64,000 nt of DNA from Croceifilum oryzae (GTDB taxonomy: Bacteria > Bacillota > Bacilli > Thermoactinomycetales > Thermoactinomycetaceae), in contig NZ_JAUSUV010000007.1 in the NCBI RefSeq assembly GCF_030814315.1, forward strand, positions 124,001-188,000. Direction: 5' to 3'. Of this stretch, positions 31,013 through 37,725 are shown one piece after another. Numbering within the stretch: the stretch's first letter is position 1; each line of letters opens with the position of its first letter. A program made the position numbers and the translations under genes. The notes under the pieces are model-generated. The model searched no databases, was not told where the DNA came from, and saw only the letters and a program-made list of their open reading frames with translations.

Positions 31013-31216
31013 ATGTCTCGTAGCTCTTCTTCTAACAACTTGGTTGTAAATGGTGCTTCTCAAGCTCTTGATCAAATGAAATATGAGATCGCTTCTGAGT
31101 TTGGTGTACAACTTGGCGGTGAAACTACTTCACGTGCTAACGGTAGCGTGGGTGGAGAAATCACAAAGCGTCTTGTTGCTTTGGCTGAATCACAACTTGG
31201 CGGATTCCGTGGTTAA
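31013..31216 (+). CDS. Alpha/beta-type small acid-soluble spore protein
   Basis: A 67-residue protein with AGGAGG 9-10 nt before ATG 31013. It contains the full alpha/beta SASP core: [56 protein letters not shown]. The GPR protease recognition site is [11 protein letters not shown]. These proteins coat DNA in the forespore, giving UV and heat resistance, and are degraded on germination. Monocistronic, with a candidate SigG promoter and a terminator at 31232. Confidence 0.98.
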   Translation: MSRSSSSNNLVVNGASQALDQMKYEIASEFGVQLGGETTSRANGSVGGEITKRLVALAESQLGGFRG

Positions 31217-31231
31217 TTGAATACTTGGTTA

Positions 31232-31260
31232 GAAAGGCAGTGGCGACCCCACTGCCTTTC
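31232..31260 (+). terminator. Terminator of the SASP gene
   Basis: gaaaggcagt (31232-31241) and actgcctttc (31251-31260) form a perfect 10-bp stem. Confidence 0.8.
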
Positions 31261-31288
31261 GTTATTTTGAGGAATTGAAAAGACAGAC

Positions 31289-31347
31289 TAAAAACACTTA
31301 GAATAGAGCCAATTTATCTAAAAGAGGACTCTGCTTAAGTGTTTTTA
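31289..31347. terminator. Terminator of the regulator and mini-ORF transcript
   Basis: taaaaacactta (31289-31300) pairs perfectly with taagtgttttta (31336-31347). On the minus strand it follows the mini-ORF at 31390-31425, so the mini-ORF is inside the regulator transcript rather than a distant remnant. Confidence 0.75.
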
Positions 31348-31389
31348 ATTAGAGCTTACCATTCATGTAACCCTGTGGACGTATTCACC

Positions 31390-31425
31390 TTAGACTTCGG
31401 GTGGCTCACTTACAAAATTGAACAT
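31390..31425 (-). CDS. 11-residue peptide ORF, duplicate of the regulator tail
   Basis: ATG 31425 to TAA 31390-31392 encodes MFNFVSEPPEV, with GGGAG exactly 8 nt upstream. It is a duplicate of the last 11 codons of the TPR-XRE regulator (MFNFVNEPPDA). A 54-bp block (including RBS and stop) is repeated with seven differences. Within the 11 codons the six changes are three synonymous and three conservative (N/S, D/E, A/V), as expected if the peptide sequence itself is selected. It lies between the regulator stop (31471) and the terminator (31289-31347). It could be a signalling or cognate peptide for the RRNPP-like regulator. That role is inferred. Confidence 0.55.
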   Translation of the reverse strand: MFNFVSEPPEV

Positions 31426-31470
31426 ATGATTCACTCCCTGTAAGTGATACCTTCTTCAAAATTCAGCTAT

Positions 31471-31506
31471 TTAGGCATCTGGCGGCTCATTCACAAAATT
31501 GAACAT
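31471..31506 (-). CDS. Nested 11-codon ORF at the 3' end of the regulator gene
   Basis: In frame with the regulator, ATG 31506 is preceded by AAGGAG with 8-nt spacing (AAGGAGTGAATCATATG) and would give MFNFVNEPPDA, identical to the regulator tail. The same RBS/spacer (GGAGTGAATCATATG) precedes the downstream copy. Whether ribosomes initiate here is unknown, but the conserved spacing argues that this is more than chance. Confidence 0.35.
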   Translation of the reverse strand: MFNFVNEPPDA

Positions 31507-32832
31507 ATGATTCACTCCTTGTAATTGTTTATGAATCTGGTTCTGAAGATAAGTCTGAAGACTATTTTCATATCCAGAAGATTGGTAACGTAGAGATATA
31601 TCTGATATTAAAAGTAGTACATTGTCCCCCATATGGTCAAGTTTTAAATTGCTGTAGATTTCCCTTGCATTGTTTAAATAGGGGAGAGCTTCTAGTTCGA
31701 GTCCTTGACGATAGTAACATTCACCCATGACGGATAAAGCTTTAGCCAAATAGAATTCATCTTCCTTAGCTAGTTCAATCGCATATTTCAGATGGCTAAT
31801 GGCTTCTTCGTAACGTTGTTGTTGCATAAGGATTCTTCCTAATTGAGTGTATGTGGTGGATACGAGATATTTTCGCCTAATTTTTGGTTCCAGTTGAATT
31901 GCCTTTTCGAAATATAGCTTGGCCATGAATAGATCTCCAAGTGAGGAAAAAGCAACACCCAATGAAGATAAAAATTCAAATTGGCGGTGTATATTTCGAT
32001 CTAATCGAGATAGGTCCAATCCTTCTCTTGCAAATTGAATAGCTTCTCGAAACCTCCCTTGCTTCGTCAAAATCTCCACTCGAATTTGATACAGATTTAA
32101 TCGAGCATCGGAAAAATCCATATACTTTCGATCATCCCACAATGATTCAATCAACCGTAAAGCTTCGTGATCGCGGTCTAGCTTTTCAAGAATAGATGCT
32201 TGATTAATACAAAGTAGTAGATAGAGATAGGTGCGCTCACCATCAGGCTGGAAGGAGTTAATTCCGTGTCTAGCTGCTTGGAGAGCTGGTAATAGTTTGT
32301 TTTGCTGGTGTAAAACTTGTGATATTCCATAATAGCTAGCACACACGAAGTTATGCACCAAAGACTCACCTGATTCGTTAGCGATGCTGATAACTTGTTT
32401 AAAATATTGAATCGCTACGTCATGACGTTCTCTCATTTTTGCATGCTTGCCCCGTAGATAGGAGCAATTCATCTCTAATAAAGGTGTTTTCCCTTCTAAG
32501 TGAATCTGTTGTGTTTCAAATTGACGAAGATGTTCCATTGCTTTCGAAAGATTCTCCGTCAGTTCCCATTCGATGAGTTGCATGATTTCAGATAGATTCC
32601 CTTCAACTGGAAGGTCCTCATCCTCCAATAGTTTTTCTAAGTTTAAATCGAACAAGTTGCAAATCTTTTGGAGCTTATCCTGATCTGCACGGATGTATCC
32701 TTTCTCGATATTATACAAATGAGCGGATGATATCCCTGTTTCGATGGAAACATCGTCTTGGTGCATATTTCGAGCGTTTCTAGCTTCTTTAATTGCTTGT
32801 GCCAGTCGACCATTCACTAAAATAAGTGCCAT
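31471..32832 (-). CDS. XRE-TPR transcriptional regulator (RRNPP-like)
   Basis: A 453-residue protein with AGGGTG 6 nt before ATG 32832. Residues about 8-62 form an XRE helix-turn-helix (LAQAIKEARNARNMHQDDVSIETGISSAHLYNIEKGYIRADQDKLQKICNLFDL). Residues about 80-430 are a chain of TPR-like helical repeats (for example AISHLKYAIELAKEDEFYLAKALSVMGECYYRQGLELEALPYL). This is the layout of Rap/NprR/PlcR-type peptide receptors. The C-terminus ends VNHMFNFVNEPPDA; its last 11 codons have an internal RBS (AAGGAG, 8 nt) and ATG at 31506, so a free peptide could be made from within the gene. The same unit is duplicated downstream. No phosphatase residues were tested. Confidence 0.85.
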   Translation of the reverse strand: MALILVNGRLAQAIKEARNARNMHQDDVSIETGISSAHLYNIEKGYIRADQDKLQKICNLFDLNLEKLLEDEDLPVEGNLSEIMQLIEWELTENLSKAMEHLRQFETQQIHLEGKTPLLEMNCSYLRGKHAKMRERHDVAIQYFKQVISIANESGESLVHNFVCASYYGISQVLHQQNKLLPALQAARHGINSFQPDGERTYLYLLLCINQASILEKLDRDHEALRLIESLWDDRKYMDFSDARLNLYQIRVEILTKQGRFREAIQFAREGLDLSRLDRNIHRQFEFLSSLGVAFSSLGDLFMAKLYFEKAIQLEPKIRRKYLVSTTYTQLGRILMQQQRYEEAISHLKYAIELAKEDEFYLAKALSVMGECYYRQGLELEALPYLNNAREIYSNLKLDHMGDNVLLLISDISLRYQSSGYENSLQTYLQNQIHKQLQGVNHMFNFVNEPPDA

Positions 32833-33064
32833 TTTTTCACCCTATTTGAATTGGAATTTTGCTTTCTATTGGAACGACGACTTCCGTCCAAACGAAAACA
32901 GGATGACAAGTAGATTGTATACATACTATGGTGAACTACCTACTTAGATCGAATGATTTGTATATAATTCCAAACTTTTGTACTTTTATTACAGCATAGT
33001 AGAATGTAGTCAGGAGACATCCTAGTAGATAATTGCGAAAACTTGATAAAGGGAGGGGAAAAAT

Positions 33065-33347
33065 ATGCTATGGTTTCATATCAAAGCCAAGTCTCTGGAT
33101 GCGTTAAAATGCTCTACATTAGCTTTAAAACGAGTTCGATCTGGAAGAACGTCGGACGACCCAACTACCTGACGAAACTACGGAAGAGATCTATGTTGCC
33201 AGCCGTAGAAAAACAGAACAAACGCTTGTCATCACAACTGACACGAAAGTGAAGATTTATCTACCAAACATTACATGGAAACAATTCAAAATGGACGACA
33301 ACAACACCATTTTTTATGGACATGGGTACGATATTTTTTCCAATTAG
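33065..33347 (+). pseudogene. Frameshifted small gene (about 92 codons if repaired)
   Basis: A very good RBS (GGGAGGGG, 6 nt before ATG 33065) opens a frame MLWFHIKAKSLDALKCSTLALK that runs into TGA at 33170-33172. After AAAA-C at 33127-33131 the +1 frame continues with EFDLEERRTTQLPDETTEEIYVASRRKTEQTLVITTDTKVKIYLP and ends at TAG 33345-33347 with GYDIFSN. The downstream part is protein-like (YVASRRKTEQTLVI, DTKVKIYLPNITW) but has no start or RBS of its own. A single inserted base, a sequencing error or a programmed +1 shift are all possible. No family recognised. Confidence 0.5.
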
Positions 33348-33456
33348 CATTGTCTCCCTCACATATCTAATTTCGACATTTATTTACTGATCACCTGTTC
33401 TCAGACCTTACTCTCTCCATCATTTTTTCAATTGAATTAGGAGGAGGCACGACTTT

Positions 33457-33504
33457 ATGTACAAACTGTTTGTAGGCGATCCGCCTTTAGAAGCGAGCAT
33501 CTAG
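33457..33504 (+). CDS. 15-residue peptide ORF with FVGDPP motif
   Basis: ATG 33457 to TAG 33502-33504 encodes MYKLFVGDPPLEASI, preceded by AGGAGGAGG (33439-33447) with 9-nt spacing, one of the strongest RBSs in the window. The motif FVx(D/E)PP is shared with the regulator tail (FVNEPP) and the free copy at 31390 (FVSEPP). A terminator hairpin follows at 33560-33605. A short peptide gene is inferred; it could also be the leader peptide of the gene at 33632. Confidence 0.5.
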   Translation: MYKLFVGDPPLEASI

Positions 33505-33559
33505 TTCTCGATGTATTTGGTCTATTCTTACAGTATTTTCATTGGTTTCTTCATTATGT

Positions 33560-33608
33560 AAATACGAAGGGTGTAGAAGAATGAAGTAGCTCATCCTTCG
33601 TATTTTTA
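33560..33608 (+). terminator. Terminator or attenuator after the peptide ORF
   Basis: aaatacgaagg (33560-33570) and ccttcgtattt (33595-33605) are perfect 11-bp complements followed by ttatt. It lies 25 bp before the start of the secreted-protein gene, so readthrough or attenuation is possible. Confidence 0.75.
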
Positions 33609-33631
33609 TTACTGAAAAGGGGTTTTGAGAG

Positions 33632-34075
33632 ATGAAAAAACTTATCTTAACACTGACTATTGCTGTTGCGGTTTTAGTTACTGGTATTGGTACAAGCTTG
33701 CAGGTTTTTGCATCAGAGGTTGAGAAAAAAGAGGATATTTTAAGAAAAGGTGTAAGTCCTAGTGGTACGGAAATCGCACAACCTACCTATTCTGCGGCCT
33801 ATGAACAACAAGATTTTAAGCCAAATGGATGGAAAAAAACAGCAATGGTTTACGCTTTAAAGTATGGCGGAGACTACATTGGAAAGCTATTGAAAATACT
33901 CAACAAAGAAGCTGGAGATTATCTCAAAAAACATTCGTATGAGATTGGAGATGCATTAGACCGCTTTACTACACAGATCGAACAGAACTTAATTGACTTT
34001 ATGATTCACACACTTGGATTTCCTCAATGGGTTGCTCGAAATATAGCGTGGGCAATTATGTTTCTTATCGTTTAG
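33632..34075 (+). CDS. Secreted protein of unknown function
   Basis: A 147-residue protein with a classical signal peptide (MKKLILTLTIAVAVLVTGIG, probable cleavage VFA|SE at about residue 27). The mature part is about 120 residues: an unstructured acidic/polar stretch, then helical amphipathic segments (GGDYIGKLLKILNKEAGDYLKKHSYEIGDALDRFTTQIEQNLIDFMIHTLG) and a hydrophobic C-terminus (WVARNIAWAIMFLIV) that could insert in a membrane. RBS AAAAGGGG lies about 10 nt upstream. It overlaps no other gene and precedes a YhaI-like gene by 11 bp. No family recognised; a toxin-like or membrane-active role is conceivable but unproven. Confidence 0.7.
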   Translation: MKKLILTLTIAVAVLVTGIGTSLQVFASEVEKKEDILRKGVSPSGTEIAQPTYSAAYEQQDFKPNGWKKTAMVYALKYGGDYIGKLLKILNKEAGDYLKKHSYEIGDALDRFTTQIEQNLIDFMIHTLGFPQWVARNIAWAIMFLIV

Positions 34076-34086
34076 GAGAGGATAGC

Positions 34087-34485
34087 ATGGAAAAAAACGT
34101 AGCAGATGAGTTAAGTAAGCTTAGGTATCACATGAAGCTAATGCAACAGATCGTGTTTAATCCCGAAAAGAATGCTTTTTTTATGTCCGTAATCGACTAC
34201 GATATTAGTGAAAACCAGGTGAGAGCGATATTGAAAGTAATGTCAGCTTTCTCATATCGTTTGGAAAAAAAGGTGGATGAGCCTTCGAAGAACGACCCCG
34301 ATCCAGCCCTCATCCAATTTGGGATAAGCTCTGAAGAATTGTATTCAGATCAAAAGCCAAGTTTAGATGAGTTCTCTAAGTATCTACAAGGAATTTATCC
34401 CAAGAGCATGAATCCTGAATACTTGCTTAAAAGCTTAAAAGTGCAGTCTATGTTTACTGATGTGTGTGAGTATCTACTCGATTGA
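34087..34485 (+). CDS. Hypothetical protein, DUF1878 (YhaI)-like
   Basis: A 132-residue protein from ATG 34087 with AGGAGAGG 6 nt upstream, 11 bp after the secreted-protein gene, so probably co-transcribed with it. An N-terminal helix (ELSKLRYHMKLMQQIVF) is followed by NAFFMSVIDYDISENQVRAILKVMSAFSYRLEKK and a C-terminal segment (PSLDEFSKYLQGIYPKSMNPEYLLKSLKVQSMFTDVCEYLLD). The order resembles YhaI-type DUF1878 proteins of Bacilli (helix, FYxLxxDxxLSE, FxxxL). Similarity is weak, and function unknown. Confidence 0.6.
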   Translation: MEKNVADELSKLRYHMKLMQQIVFNPEKNAFFMSVIDYDISENQVRAILKVMSAFSYRLEKKVDEPSKNDPDPALIQFGISSEELYSDQKPSLDEFSKYLQGIYPKSMNPEYLLKSLKVQSMFTDVCEYLLD

Positions 34486-34511
34486 TCGAAACCAAAATCT
34501 ATCATTCTTCC

Positions 34512-34557
34512 GAAACACACCACCCACTTCAAAGTTAGTTAAAGGGTGGTGTGTTTC
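34512..34557 (+). terminator. Terminator of the secreted-protein operon
   Basis: gaaacacaccaccc (34512-34525) and gggtggtgtgtttc (34544-34557) are a perfect 14-bp stem. Confidence 0.8.
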
Positions 34558-34635
34558 AGAAGGCTTTGTCTGCTTTTCGTTATTTCTTTTGTTATAATGA
34601 GAGAAACTTTTCGTTATGAAAAAAGGAGTTTTTTT

Positions 34636-35199
34636 ATGAAAACATTTGGTTACGGTAGTAATCTGAATGGTCATATGTCCACCATTGAGATGATCGCTGA
34701 TACATTTACCCCTAGAGTAAATACATACTTAGAAACGTATGATGAAGTCATAATAGGTAAATTAGATTTTGATCAAAATAAGATTTATCAATACGGACTT
34801 TTAAAATCATTTGCGATTAACGAAGAAGAAGATCAAGTACAGTTATCCTTTGAGACTCTACATGAGAAGAGCCTACAATCGCTAACGGAGAACTATCAAG
34901 ATTTATATCTTGCCCATGAGGGAGTTTTTGATTTACTTCTTTCTACGGATGAAAATGAGGACCAGCAGGTGCAGTATAAAGTAATATTCTTAACATGGGT
35001 CGATTTTCAATCGGGGGAAGAGAAAACGTATTTTATCGCACCGAATCATATCGTCCCAGAACCCCTTGCCTGCGTAGCGGAATTTTGGCCATTGGTAAGT
35101 GAGATTGGGAGAGATGTCGATTTTCAAAAAACGGGATGTCATGCCAATGAGATGAAAGAAATTCTAGAGCGAGCCAAACAACAATCGGAAAAAGAATAG
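34636..35199 (+). CDS. Hypothetical protein
   Basis: A 187-residue protein from ATG 34636 (AAAAGGAG about 7 nt upstream). Acidic, with predicted beta/alpha content: TFGYGSNLNGHMSTIEMIAD, EVIIGKLDFDQNKIYQYGLLKS, VQYKVIFLTWVDFQSGEEKTYFIAPNHIVPEP. No signal peptide, membrane segment or known motif was found. It has its own terminator. Monocistronic; not recognised. Confidence 0.65.
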   Translation: MKTFGYGSNLNGHMSTIEMIADTFTPRVNTYLETYDEVIIGKLDFDQNKIYQYGLLKSFAINEEEDQVQLSFETLHEKSLQSLTENYQDLYLAHEGVFDLLLSTDENEDQQVQYKVIFLTWVDFQSGEEKTYFIAPNHIVPEPLACVAEFWPLVSEIGRDVDFQKTGCHANEMKEILERAKQQSEKE

Positions 35200-35204
35200 T
35201 TAAT

Positions 35205-35240
35205 AAAAGGGTAGAAGTCGAAAAAGCTTCTGCCCTTTTT
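35205..35240 (+). terminator. Terminator
   Basis: aaaagggtagaag (35205-35217) pairs with cttctgccctttt (35227-35239) with one mismatch and a T-run. Confidence 0.85.
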
Positions 35241-35315
35241 CTATGTGATTGGGTATTGACATAGACAAAGTGTGGCATGGACACATATTTCTAAGGTATC
35301 AAGAGAGAAACAAAC

Positions 35316-35798
35316 TTACTTCTTTTTCTTGCGAGAACTTAGCACTGTTTTCACTAAGTCGTTTAATCCAGGGGAGTTGATCAGGTTAAATAACGAGTCA
35401 GTATTACCTACATCTTCTGAGATGGTTTGCCTCTCTTCTTCGTCTGAAGCCTGTTTTGTCGGTTTTCCCTTTGGAGAGGGCTTTGGTTTTAGCTGGGATT
35501 GATTTAACTGTGATAAGGCTCCAATCAGCTGTTTGAAAGCACCTTGATCTTTAAATGCTCGCGAAAAGGACTGGAATGCTTCAATCATCTGTTTTACATC
35601 ACTTGATTTCTTAGAAAAATTACCTGCTAGACCCTCGAGCTTCTTCATAGAGTCCATGAAATTTAGCCGAATCGATTTACTTTTTGCTTGGGGATTCGCG
35701 GAAATGGTTTTTCCTCTTGTGGATCGAGAGGTTTTACGTGCAGAAGTCGTGTTGTGTATAAATGGACGTTTGTGGGACTTGGGTTTTCTCGATTTCAT
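35316..35798 (-). CDS. Basic low-complexity protein, possibly spore-associated
   Basis: A 160-residue, Lys/Ser-rich protein (starts MKSRKPKSHKRPFIHNTTSARKTSRSTRGK; ends TVLSSRKKKK). Around residues 50-100 it has a hydrophobic-patterned helix region (LNFMDSMKKLEGLAGNFSKKSSDVKQMIEAFQSFSRAFKDQGAFKQLIGALSQL). Such architecture recalls YqfQ/VrrA-type spore coat proteins, but similarity is too vague for a name. Divergent from the second subtilisin; the start codons are 78 bp apart. Confidence 0.55.
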   Translation of the reverse strand: MKSRKPKSHKRPFIHNTTSARKTSRSTRGKTISANPQAKSKSIRLNFMDSMKKLEGLAGNFSKKSSDVKQMIEAFQSFSRAFKDQGAFKQLIGALSQLNQSQLKPKPSPKGKPTKQASDEEERQTISEDVGNTDSLFNLINSPGLNDLVKTVLSSRKKKK

Positions 35799-35875
35799 GG
35801 TATAACACCTACCTACAAGCCCAGTTTACCTATCTATATTCACTTACCATCCTGTTAGTGAAGGGGAGTGGCAAA

Positions 35876-37018
35876 ATGACACAGAGCTGGTGGACCCCTT
35901 CGAATTCCTCTAGGCGTGTAAAGAGGTTGCGAAGAATTTATAATCTGAAAGAAGGCTCTCAACTAGATCGTTATATTCGAGAAATGCGCCAACTCGGGGT
36001 TCGGCCTGTTCGTTTTTTAGCTGAAATTGGCATTGTGATTGGTGAGTATACACCCGACCATCAGTCTGAGATTAGACTCGGAAAGCATCCAGATGTAGAA
36101 TTAGTGGAACCAGATCTTCGAATTACGATTACAGAACCTTATTTAAATAATTCAAACTCCACTTCTTTTGCTTCTCCTTATGTGACCGTTCCATGGGGGG
36201 TACAACGCGTAGAAGCGGAGAAAGTATGGGGCAGGACAAAAGGGAAAGGGATCAAAATAGCCGTAATTGATACGGGAATTGATAGCGAACACCCTGCTAT
36301 TAAACCGAATTTCCGTGGTGGAGTGAATATCTTATCGCCTAGTTCCACTCCTATGGACTACAACGGACACGGAACGCATGTAGCGGGAACGATCTCAGGA
36401 AGATCGAGTGAGATGGGGATTATTGGAGTAGCTCCAAAAGCGAGCATTTATGCAGTGAAGGCATTTAATCGGAAGGGAAGTGCCAATCTTTCTGATTTAT
36501 TAACGGCGATTAACTGGTGTATCGAAAATAATATGAACGTTATTAATATGAGTTTTGGAATGGAAAAAGTAAGTGAATCATTGCGACATGCGATTCAAGT
36601 AGCCCATAAAAAAGGGATTGTTATGATTGCAGCATCGGGGAATCAAGGGTTAAATGGTAGAATTGATTACCCAGCCAGATTCCCAGAAACGATTGCGGTT
36701 ATGTCTGTTTCGATGGATAATGGTATTTCTTCATTTAGTAATCGGGGTAAGGGGGTAGATGTAGCAGCACCTGGAGAAAAGATTCCTTCTGCATGGCTGA
36801 ATCAAACGAAGAAAGAGATGAGTGGAACCTCTATGGCGGTGCCTCATGTTTCTGGAATTGTAGCACTCATCCTTGGGCTAGATAATACGCTTAATCCAGA
36901 GCAGATTCGGTACTTGTTACTTCGTACATCAAGGAGAATTGAGGCAGAAGATATTGGGTTGGTGAATGCGGTTCAGGCATGTAAGTCATTGCAGAAGGTG
37001 GCAAGGCGTTCTCTATAA
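35876..37018 (+). CDS. Subtilisin-family serine protease without signal peptide
   Basis: A 380-residue S8 peptidase from ATG 35876 (AAGGGGAG 7 nt upstream; the frame open from 35762 runs through the RBS). Catalytic residues are Asp132 (VIDTGID), His165 (NGHGTHVAG) and Ser319 (SGTSMAVPH). A 110-residue I9-like propeptide precedes the domain. No signal peptide. It is a paralogue of the protease at 21613 and shares the same layout, with a fuller catalytic GNQG region. A probable intracellular or spore protease; target unknown. Confidence 0.93.
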   Translation: MTQSWWTPSNSSRRVKRLRRIYNLKEGSQLDRYIREMRQLGVRPVRFLAEIGIVIGEYTPDHQSEIRLGKHPDVELVEPDLRITITEPYLNNSNSTSFASPYVTVPWGVQRVEAEKVWGRTKGKGIKIAVIDTGIDSEHPAIKPNFRGGVNILSPSSTPMDYNGHGTHVAGTISGRSSEMGIIGVAPKASIYAVKAFNRKGSANLSDLLTAINWCIENNMNVINMSFGMEKVSESLRHAIQVAHKKGIVMIAASGNQGLNGRIDYPARFPETIAVMSVSMDNGISSFSNRGKGVDVAAPGEKIPSAWLNQTKKEMSGTSMAVPHVSGIVALILGLDNTLNPEQIRYLLLRTSRRIEAEDIGLVNAVQACKSLQKVARRSL

Positions 37019-37021
37019 TAA

Positions 37022-37062
37022 AATTGGTTACTTAGAAATGGATGTTTCTAGGTAACCAATTA
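37022..37062. terminator. Stem-loop after the subtilisin gene
   Basis: The arms aattggttac.tagaaa and tttcta.gtaaccaatt (37022-37038 and 37045-37061) form a long stem. No T-run follows on the plus strand. Confidence 0.6.
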
Positions 37063-37136
37063 GGCTCGTTACATAAAATTATAGATTCAATCTGTTGATC
37101 ATTCTGTGGTAAACTTAACGTTACATATTATGTAAC

Positions 37137-37172
37137 AACCCCACTCCATCTCTCATGCATTGGAGTGGGGTT
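37137..37172 (-). terminator. Terminator of the gamma-SASP gene
   Basis: aaccccactcca (37137-37148) pairs with tggagtggggtt (37161-37172), a perfect 12-bp stem immediately downstream of the minus-strand SASP gene. Confidence 0.8.
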
Positions 37173-37183
37173 GGACTGTCCGA

Positions 37184-37630
37184 CTATCTTTGTTGATTTT
37201 TGTTCATTTTAGCCCGTGCTTGCATGTTATTAGCAACAGCATTTGATTCAGAAGCGAACTCAGTGTCCATGCCTTGCATACTGCTGTTAGCAGAAGCGGC
37301 GTTCGCAGCGGCATTAGATGTAGCTACGGAATTAGCGGCACTTGATTCAGAAGCAAACTCAGTGTCCATGCCTTGCATATTGCTGTTAGCAGAAGCGGCG
37401 GCATTAGAAACAGAATTAGATGCAGCTACAGAGTTAGCGGCACTTGATTCAGAAGCAAACTCAGTGTCCATGCCTTGCATGTTGCTGTTAGCAGAAGCGG
37501 CGTTAGCTGCAACCGAATTAGCGACACTTGATTCAGAAGCAAACTCGGTATCTCGCGCATTGTTCATTACATTTGGACCTTGTTGCGCGTTCATTTTTGA
37601 TTTTCCTTGTGAAGAGTTGTTTTTATTCAT
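37184..37630 (-). CDS. Gamma-type small acid-soluble spore protein (SspE-like)
   Basis: A 148-residue protein from ATG 37630 with AGGAGG 9-10 nt upstream. It contains four copies of the TEFASES motif used by germination protease GPR, separated by Asn/Ala/Ser-rich spacers (MQGMDTEFASESSAANSVA units). B. subtilis SspE has about two such repeats, so this one is enlarged. Gamma SASPs serve as amino acid stores and do not bind DNA. A long open frame on the opposite strand is a by-product of the repetitive codons. Confidence 0.93.
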   Translation of the reverse strand: MNKNNSSQGKSKMNAQQGPNVMNNARDTEFASESSVANSVAANAASANSNMQGMDTEFASESSAANSVAASNSVSNAAASANSNMQGMDTEFASESSAANSVATSNAAANAASANSSMQGMDTEFASESNAVANNMQARAKMNKNQQR

Positions 37631-37725
37631 GAATTCTTCACCTCCTGTGCTCATAGTCTGCCCCCTAGAGGCGGCTTAATTACATGCAAACATTCCCTTT
37701 TTTAATAAAATATCCGGAGGTTCAA

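Noticed and set aside
33043-33252. Frame of 69 codons across the frameshifted gene
   Set aside because: Uses the third frame, starts upstream of the strong RBS and has no protein-like pattern; the other two frames carry the signal.
31000-35200. Prophage or integrative element around the regulator and secreted-protein genes
   Set aside because: No integrase, phage structural gene, attachment repeats or tRNA target was seen; only small accessory genes.
37200-37679. Long frame opposite the gamma SASP gene
   Set aside because: A by-product of repetitive Ala/Ser/Asn codons; no RBS and low-complexity product.
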